Translations under genes and position numbers: made by a program | Assembly (NCBI RefSeq): GCF_900088125.1 | Contig: NZ_FLQT01000003.1 | Location: 495,071-559,070, forward strand | DNA length: 64,000 nucleotides | Reading direction: 5' to 3' | Origin: Peptoniphilus pacaensis | Lineage (GTDB): Bacteria > Bacillota > Clostridia > Tissierellales > Peptoniphilaceae | Notes under the pieces: generated by a model | Database searches by the model: none | What the model was told of the DNA's origin: nothing | What the model saw: the letters and a program-made list of their open reading frames with translations, nothing else | Shown here: positions 59,319 to 64,000 of the stretch, in pieces | Numbering within the stretch: the stretch's first letter is position 1 | How the letters are laid out: each line of letters opens with the position of its first letter

Positions 59319-60530
59319 TTAATTTTTCTTTTCAAAAGTCGAAGCATCCAGTAAAGACTTAGCAAACTTTTCAGTTCCTTTTAAAAACTCATCGTCCGGC
59401 ATCCAAGAAGCCTTTAATTCTTCGTCTATAAGTTCAAAACCTGCCTTTTCGAGTTCTTCTCGTAAAACTTTGTTCCCTTCTCCCGACCATCCGTAGGAAC
59501 CGAAAACTCCTGCTACTTTGTCTTTAAATTTAAGTTCTTGAAGGAAGTGTAACCAGCCCGAAATCGTGGTAATTGCAGATCGTCCGACTGTGGGAGAGCC
59601 TACAGCGATGGCCTTCGATTTAAAAACTTCAGTCATTATGTCATTTCTGTCCATTTCTGCCACAGACAGAACCTTTGTCCTGGTGGACGGGGAGAGTTCT
59701 CTTATATCATCTGCAATTTTGTGGGCAATTTTTTTGGTTGCTCCCCACATTGAGTCGTAGATAATTGTGACTTGATCTTCCTTATAAGCATCTGCCCATT
59801 CAGCATATTTTTCTACTATTTCAAGGGTATTCTCTCTCCAAATACTACCATGACTTGTTGCGATAATGTCTATAGGCAGGTTCATAGCTACAATCTCCTC
59901 AATCTTCTTTTTAGCAAAAGACGAAAAAGGATTTAAAATGTTCGCATAGTACTTCATCGCTTCATTCCATAGAATCGTCGGGTCTGCCTTGTCGTTGAAG
60001 AGTTCACTTAGGGCATAGTGCTGACCGAAGGCATCATTGGAAAATAAGATATTGTCTCCGGTCAAATAAGTTGCCATTGAATCCGGCCAGTGAAGCATTC
60101 TCATTTCTACAAACACTAATTGCTTTCCGTTTCCTATATCCACAGAATCCCCGGTTTTTACAACCCTATAGTCCCATTCCGGGTGATGATATTGCCCAAT
60201 GAGCGATTTTTTACCATTGGCTGTACAGAAAATCGGAGTATTTGGAATTTCCTCCATAATTTCTAATAAAGACCCTGAATGATCGGGTTCTCCATGGTTA
60301 ATAACGATATAGTCAATTTCCTTCAACTCGATTTCACTCTTAAGATTCTTTACAAACTCTTCTTTATGGGGAGTCCATACAGTGTCAATTAATACCGTCT
60401 TTTCTTCTTTGATCAAATAAGCATTTTGGCTGGATCCATTGTGCACGGAGTATTCTGTTCCGTGAAATTCCTGAAGTTCCCAGTCAATTTTTCCGACCCA
60501 ATATACATTGTTCTTGATTTGTTTTTTCAT
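59319..60530 (-). CDS. fprA: A-type flavoprotein (flavodiiron protein) FprA
   Basis: This 403-residue flavodiiron enzyme reduces oxygen to water or nitric oxide to nitrous oxide in anaerobes. The metallo-beta-lactamase-like domain has the diiron ligands in NHGEPDHSGS (HxExDH, near 82-91), MLHWPDSM (near 147) and GDNILFSNDAFG. The C-terminal flavodoxin domain starts at IIYDSMWGATKKIA near 262. The gene is clearly more AT-rich than its neighbours, and lies between a full and a partial cupin copy, so it may have been acquired. A GGGGAG ribosome site precedes ATG 60530. Confidence 0.94.
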   Translation of the reverse strand: MKKQIKNNVYWVGKIDWELQEFHGTEYSVHNGSSQNAYLIKEEKTVLIDTVWTPHKEEFVKNLKSEIELKEIDYIVINHGEPDHSGSLLEIMEEIPNTPIFCTANGKKSLIGQYHHPEWDYRVVKTGDSVDIGNGKQLVFVEMRMLHWPDSMATYLTGDNILFSNDAFGQHYALSELFNDKADPTILWNEAMKYYANILNPFSSFAKKKIEEIVAMNLPIDIIATSHGSIWRENTLEIVEKYAEWADAYKEDQVTIIYDSMWGATKKIAHKIADDIRELSPSTRTKVLSVAEMDRNDIMTEVFKSKAIAVGSPTVGRSAITTISGWLHFLQELKFKDKVAGVFGSYGWSGEGNKVLREELEKAGFELIDEELKASWMPDDEFLKGTEKFAKSLLDASTFEKKN

Positions 60531-60551
60531 AATTTTTCATCTCCCCTTTCT

Positions 60552-60941
60552 TTTTATTCCAAGGTCAGAAGAAGCGCCATCTTAAACTTCTTCGTCGCCT
60601 TTACCGAATGAAGACCGCCCTTCGCGAAGTGAAAGTTTTCGCCGGCGCGAATGGCATGATCTTGCCCCTCGTATCCGATCACCGCCTCGCCGTCCAGCGC
60701 AAAGATAATCGCCTCGCCGGGGGCTGCGTGTTCCGAAAGGCCCGTGCCTTCGTCGAAAGCCATGACCACAAGCTTCATCTTGTCATTATGCACTACGTCC
60801 ATGTTGACGATCTTGCCTTCCCCATAGGGAACCAGGTCTTCCAGCTTAAAAATTTCTCCTGCTTTAATGATTTCGTTCATCCTGCTCTCCTTTTCTATAC
60901 ACACTTCCGTATACACACTGCCTTCTTCCGTTCGCATGCCC
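60552..60941. repeat. Direct repeat of the cupin gene (copy 2, within the full gene)
   Basis: It matches 58811-59200, beginning with TTTTATTCCA and ending near GCATGCCC. See the partial copy for interpretation. Confidence 0.88.
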
Positions 60942-61225
60942 ACGGGGACGTCGGTCCACGTGAAGATGCATTCTCCGGCGCACAGCTTTTGCGAAAAGCC
61001 GTCGTTTCCGTAAACCTCCACACTTCCCTCCGCCACGATCATTAATTTATGGTAGGGATAGATTTCCGCGCTGATGTCGGTGTTCTCGGCCAGGGAAAAA
61101 TACGTGATCCCGCTATCTCCGCCGAAGGCTTTCGAAACGGTGCACCCCGGAATCGGCGGATTCTCCTCCCCGATGGAAAAGACTTTGCCGGGGGTTTTCT
61201 TTTCATTGACCTCCATGTCGTTCAT
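60554..61225 (-). CDS. Two-domain cupin protein
   Basis: This 223-residue protein has two cupin barrels: residues about 30-110 (AEIYPYHKLMIVAEGSVEVYGNDG) and about 140-220 (LSEHAAPGEAIIFALDGEAVIGYEG, HFAKGGLHSVKA). The second keeps His/Glu/His metal-ligand positions. It is first in the minus-strand unit with fprA and lies opposite a Crp-type regulator across an 88-base region with a perfect palindrome. This suggests Crp control and a role in the response to oxygen or NO (inference). Confidence 0.8.
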   Translation of the reverse strand: MNDMEVNEKKTPGKVFSIGEENPPIPGCTVSKAFGGDSGITYFSLAENTDISAEIYPYHKLMIVAEGSVEVYGNDGFSQKLCAGECIFTWTDVPVGMRTEEGSVYTEVCIEKESRMNEIIKAGEIFKLEDLVPYGEGKIVNMDVVHNDKMKLVVMAFDEGTGLSEHAAPGEAIIFALDGEAVIGYEGQDHAIRAGENFHFAKGGLHSVKATKKFKMALLLTLE

Positions 61226-61270
61226 GATTTTTCCTCCTCCCTCGATTTTCTACTTGTATTATAGTACAAT

Positions 61271-61294
61271 CGTAACAACGTGTATGTTGTTACG
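61271..61294. promoter_or_regulatory. Perfect 9-bp palindrome in the cupin/Crp divergent region
   Basis: CGTAACAAC (61271-61279) and GTTGTTACG (61286-61294) are separated by GTGTAT. This is the size and symmetry of a Crp/Fnr-family operator and lies between the two divergent genes. A related sequence, ATGTTG-N6-CAACAT, occurs at 63666-63683 upstream of the DUF438 gene. Confidence 0.75.
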
Positions 61295-61313
61295 ACAACC
61301 AACCGGAGGTTTT

Positions 61314-61985
61314 ATGAATACTTTTTTTCTTGCGAACACGCAGCTTTTTCGCGGCATCAGCGAAAGTGAAGTAGAGGAGCTCCTCCTCTGCCTGGGGGCA
61401 CATGAGTGCAGTTTCCAAAAGGGCGACACTATCTTCCGAGCCGGATCCCCTATCGACGAATTCGGGCTTGTGCTTTCCGGCAGCGTCAATATCGTGGTGA
61501 ATCTCTATTGGGGCAACAGTATTATTTTCGGCCATATGGGCAAGGGCGAGGTCTTTGCGGAAAATTACGCGGCCGTTCCAGGAAAAGAGCTGGCTTGCGA
61601 CGTGGTCGCCTGCGAGGATACCCAGGTCCTCTTTCTTAAAATGCAGAGTGTGATGACGACCTGCCGAATGGGATGCGCCTATCACAACCGCATCATTCAG
61701 AATATGCTTCGCATTTCCGCTCAAAAAAATTTAAATATGTCTTCCCGCATGATGCATACCGCTTCCAAGTCTCTGCGGGAAAGGCTCCTGTCTTACTTGT
61801 CCGAGCAGGCCTTGGAACGGGGAAGCGCGCAATTCACCATTCCCTTTAACCGCCAGCAGCTGGCCGACTACCTCGCCGTGAATCGCAGCGCCATGTCCAA
61901 TGAGCTTTCGAAGATGCAGGAGGAAGGGCTCATTACGTTTCGGAAAAATGAATTTATCTTGAACGAAACCGCACGGGATGAATAA
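61314..61985 (+). CDS. Crp/Fnr-family regulator
   Basis: This 223-residue regulator has an N-terminal cyclic-nucleotide-binding-like sensor (LFRGISESEVEELLLCLGAHE; FRAGSPIDEFGLVLSGSVNIV) and a C-terminal winged helix (IPFNRQQLADYLAVNRSAMSNELSKMQEEGLITF, around 175-210). It lacks an Fnr-type N-terminal Cys cluster; cysteines at 29, 98, 104, 120 and 124 are scattered. GGAGG precedes ATG 61314, so the longer frame to 61074 is rejected. It probably controls the divergent cupin/fprA genes and the DUF438 gene. Confidence 0.87.
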   Translation: MNTFFLANTQLFRGISESEVEELLLCLGAHECSFQKGDTIFRAGSPIDEFGLVLSGSVNIVVNLYWGNSIIFGHMGKGEVFAENYAAVPGKELACDVVACEDTQVLFLKMQSVMTTCRMGCAYHNRIIQNMLRISAQKNLNMSSRMMHTASKSLRERLLSYLSEQALERGSAQFTIPFNRQQLADYLAVNRSAMSNELSKMQEEGLITFRKNEFILNETARDE

Positions 61986-62065
61986 ATGGCGATGAGAAAA
62001 GATTAATGGGGCGCCCGCGGAAACGGATGGCATCTCCTTTTCTTAGACAGGCAGCAACTATTCCA

Positions 62066-62107
62066 CAAAAAAAGATTCTCTTGCCGTAGCCGGAGAATCT
62101 TTTTTGT
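62066..62107. terminator. Bidirectional terminator between Crp and DUF438 genes
   Basis: AAAAAAGATTCTC pairs with GAGAATCTTTTTT around a 12-base loop. A runs on one side and T runs on the other let it stop both converging transcripts. Confidence 0.85.
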
Positions 62108-62116
62108 TGCGCAAAT

Positions 62117-63607
62117 TTAAGCTTGCTTCCCGAGAAAATGTTCCTTCGCAAATTCCATGTCCTGTACCAACTCCAGGGTGCCGAGATATTTGCCGTCCCT
62201 GTCCCGCACGGCCATGTACTTCACCAGCATGGTGCGCCCGCCTTTTTCCATCCATACCTCCACGAAATCGCGACGGCCCTGTCTAAAATCGTCGATAATA
62301 TGACGCACCATGGGTTCGATCTTCGGCGGATGGCAAGAAAACACCTCGCGGTTCAGCGCCATGAGGGGGCGTTTAAATACCTTCGGCCCTTCGTCGAAGA
62401 AGCGATTGATATCGTCTGCATCGACAAAGGTGATCTCCATGGGGATCGTGTTCAAAAGGGCGGTCAGCTGATCTATGGTAAGACGGCCGCCGGGCATGAC
62501 GATCTCCCCTTCCGCGGCTTCAGCCGCCGTCAACCTCGCCTTTTCCGCAGCTTCCCAAGAATCCCCTTCGACGCCGAAGCAGGTGGCATAATCTTTGGAA
62601 TCACGATAGATGCCTTGCCATTCCTCTTCCGTAAAATTAACCGCGCAAATGGGAAAGAGAATATTCTGTTCTTTGAAAATCATCTCCTCCGCACGGGTAA
62701 GCACTGCATCGAGCTCGCTATTCCATTCGCTGCCGCGTTCTTTCTTCTTCGCAAGGGAAGAGAGGGTATCCCGAATTTCATCGTCTACCGTCCACATGAC
62801 ATCGGAAGGACCGGAGATTCCGTAGTGAACCTTGAGCAAGGGATAGAGAAGATCGCCCTTCTTGGCATAATGAATCGAAAGCTCGCGAATTTGAGGAAGG
62901 AGCGATTCATCTCTGCTCTCTTTAAATTTGGCGAGCAGCGCCGACAATGCCTCGTTTTCTTTCTTAAAGGTGGAAAGGGGATGGCCCGGGATTTCTTCCA
63001 GCGCCGCGGCCTTGGCATTTTTATCTTGCTTTGCCTGCTGCGCTTTTTTCCTCAAGACCGAGGCCTCCACTTCCTTTTCGGCATTGGCGATCTTCTCTTC
63101 CGTGGTGGATCCGTGAAACAGCGCCGAGTGAACGTCGCACAGACGCTGAACCTCGCCGAGGGGCGTGCCTTCCTTCAAAAGCTCCTGCTCCGCTTCCATA
63201 ATTTCTGAGGCCTCCACTTCTCCGAAATCGCGGACGAAATCCGCCCTGACATCTTCCAGCGCTTCACCGTCGCCGAGACGTTTCAGATAAGCCTTCAATT
63301 GTTCCCTGCGTTCAGAAGAAGAATGGCTTGATTCTTCTTTCTGCCCTTGTGCATTCGAAACCGAAGCCATATCCGGCATATCGCCCACCGGCTCAAACCC
63401 ATGGCTCATCAGCGCGGTCATCACATCCGTCATGGCGATGTTCTTCATCTTCGCACCCTTCGGGATGGTCATCATTTTCCCCACGGAATACAGCATGGGC
63501 TTTTTCGTAATTTCGGTAAAACCCAGACCCGCCATAATATCCACAAGCTCCGGATACTCCTGTGTCAGCTCGAAGACCGTTTTATTCAAATCAAGTTTCT
63601 TTGCCAT
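62117..63607 (-). CDS. DUF1858-DUF438-hemerythrin-PAS protein
   Basis: This is a 496-residue protein. An N-terminal DUF1858 (LNKTVFELTQEYPELVDIMAGLGF, residues about 6-60) is followed by DUF438 (about 95-165), a hemerythrin-like HHE region (about 205-350: GHPLSTFKKENEAL, HYAKKGDLLYPLLKVHYG, MIFKEQNILFPIC) and a PAS domain (about 380-490). Some iron-ligand His positions of hemerythrin read differently here (GHPL for HxxE-type), so the diiron site should be checked. Such proteins are linked to NO or oxygen sensing in anaerobes. ATG 63607 has AGGAG upstream. Confidence 0.85.
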   Translation of the reverse strand: MAKKLDLNKTVFELTQEYPELVDIMAGLGFTEITKKPMLYSVGKMMTIPKGAKMKNIAMTDVMTALMSHGFEPVGDMPDMASVSNAQGQKEESSHSSSERREQLKAYLKRLGDGEALEDVRADFVRDFGEVEASEIMEAEQELLKEGTPLGEVQRLCDVHSALFHGSTTEEKIANAEKEVEASVLRKKAQQAKQDKNAKAAALEEIPGHPLSTFKKENEALSALLAKFKESRDESLLPQIRELSIHYAKKGDLLYPLLKVHYGISGPSDVMWTVDDEIRDTLSSLAKKKERGSEWNSELDAVLTRAEEMIFKEQNILFPICAVNFTEEEWQGIYRDSKDYATCFGVEGDSWEAAEKARLTAAEAAEGEIVMPGGRLTIDQLTALLNTIPMEITFVDADDINRFFDEGPKVFKRPLMALNREVFSCHPPKIEPMVRHIIDDFRQGRRDFVEVWMEKGGRTMLVKYMAVRDRDGKYLGTLELVQDMEFAKEHFLGKQA

Positions 63608-63665
63608 GTCGATAACTCCTCTCATTTCTCTTTTTCTTTATTATAATCGCAAAAGGCGTCTAAGT

Positions 63666-63683
63666 ATGTTGTTTTACCAACAT
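63666..63683. promoter_or_regulatory. Candidate Crp-type site upstream of the DUF438 gene
   Basis: ATGTTG-TTTTAC-CAACAT is an inverted repeat. Its left part shares GTATGTTGTT with the palindrome at 61271-61294, suggesting that one Crp-type regulator binds both. Confidence 0.5.
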
Positions 63684-63684
63684 T

Positions 63685-64000
63685 TTATGTGAATAGGAAA
63701 TTCTTATATTCTAAAATCCGGTGAGCAATGGCTTTTAGAAAAACAAAAATGGTCATAAAGTTCGACATACTGTCCGGTTCATCCGGGTCGTTGATCAGGT
63801 CGACGTATTTATTGACCATGAGGGAAATGGGTTTAAAGGTCAAGAATCCGGTGTTCATAAATTCGCCGGGAACGACGCCGTAGGCTTCCACCATCTTATC
63901 TGCATTCAGGAATTTTCCCCACTTGAATAGCAGGCCGTCGTCGGTGGAAAATCCACCGGCGTAACCATGGTGACCAGGTTTTTAACAATTTTCCGGATGA
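63685..64000 (-). pseudogene. phaC: Class III PHA synthase phaC, frameshifted and truncated (5' part outside window)
   Basis: Near the window edge one frame reads KNLVTMVTPVDF and a second reads STDDGLLFKWGKFLNADKMV through EAYGVVPGEFMN and KPISLMVNKYVDLIND; both match PhaC in order. They are joined only if one T is restored in the TTTT at about 63948-63952. The frame stops at 63685 after SNFMTIFVFLKAIAH, where the family continues with the FLRMEKWIFDSPDQAGE block and 100 or more further residues. Both damage events make an active polyhydroxyalkanoate synthase unlikely. Confidence 0.75.

Noticed and set aside
62123-63208. 361-residue plus-strand reading frame opposite the DUF438 gene
   Set aside because: It is a GC-rich antisense shadow of a gene with clear domains, has no recognisable protein features of its own and lies fully within the opposite gene.

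Overview
The window looks like chromosome of a Gram-positive anaerobe, probably in the Tissierellia/Peptoniphilaceae part of the Firmicutes. This rests on the gene content (A-type flavodiiron protein, DUF438/hemerythrin protein, Crp-type regulator, copper-amine-oxidase-type surface domain, LDCC small protein), on strong Shine-Dalgarno sites, and on a tmRNA tag reading ANENNLALAA. The genus is an inference. Base composition splits the window: bases 1 to about 21,300 are AT-rich mobile DNA, and the rest is a GC-richer chromosomal backbone with a few AT-richer islands.

Bases 1-21,342 are the right part of an integrated element whose tyrosine integrase (20037-21203) lies next to the 3' end of the tmRNA gene (21343-21693), the likely attachment site. 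The element mixes phage-type control and replication genes (S24-type repressor facing a Cro-like gene with four shared operators, helicase loader, initiator with five 22-bp iterons inside its coding sequence, DUF1492 regulator) with conjugation genes (PcfB/DUF3801-like, VirD4/TraG) and a 1163-residue coiled-coil surface protein. A second element (1-10,449, left end outside the window) has inserted into the VirD4 gene. It carries its own large serine recombinase at the junction and an iron cargo: AraC regulator, two YbtPQ/IrtAB-like ABC exporters-fold proteins, FeoA, FeoB, a FeoC-like protein and a 34-residue ORF.

The backbone from 21.3 to 41.1 kb is dense. It has a minus-strand operon (YpmS-like, CNNM/CorC, CDF transporter, TraX, ABC exporter), SppA with an RDD protein, tRNA-Thr(GGT), an MBOAT/SGNH/Ogt/antiporter operon, polyphosphate kinase with exopolyphosphatase, an ABC-F protein, and nicotinate phosphoribosyltransferase. 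Two 99%-identical IS200-type elements (34036-34771 and 49468-50203) each abut a rho-independent terminator.

From 41.1 to 45.0 kb a MetNIQ-like ABC operon with a DUF169 protein is bracketed by two inverted copies of an unrecognised structured repeat whose stems covary. This is the best candidate here for something undescribed.

From 45 to 64 kb the backbone carries an ArsC/Spx-like protein, MFS and DMT transporters, an LDCC-motif small protein, a DUF2254 gene broken by one in-frame TAG, a zinc-ribbon membrane protein, a K+ channel, a DUF262/DUF1524 nuclease beside an HNH remnant, a CPBP protease, an XRE-led membrane operon with a CTG start, an antitoxin with a truncated toxin, and a lipoprotein. 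The window ends with a nitric oxide/oxygen-defence cluster (cupin, FprA, partial cupin copy, divergent Crp regulator, DUF438 protein) and a decayed class III phaC.
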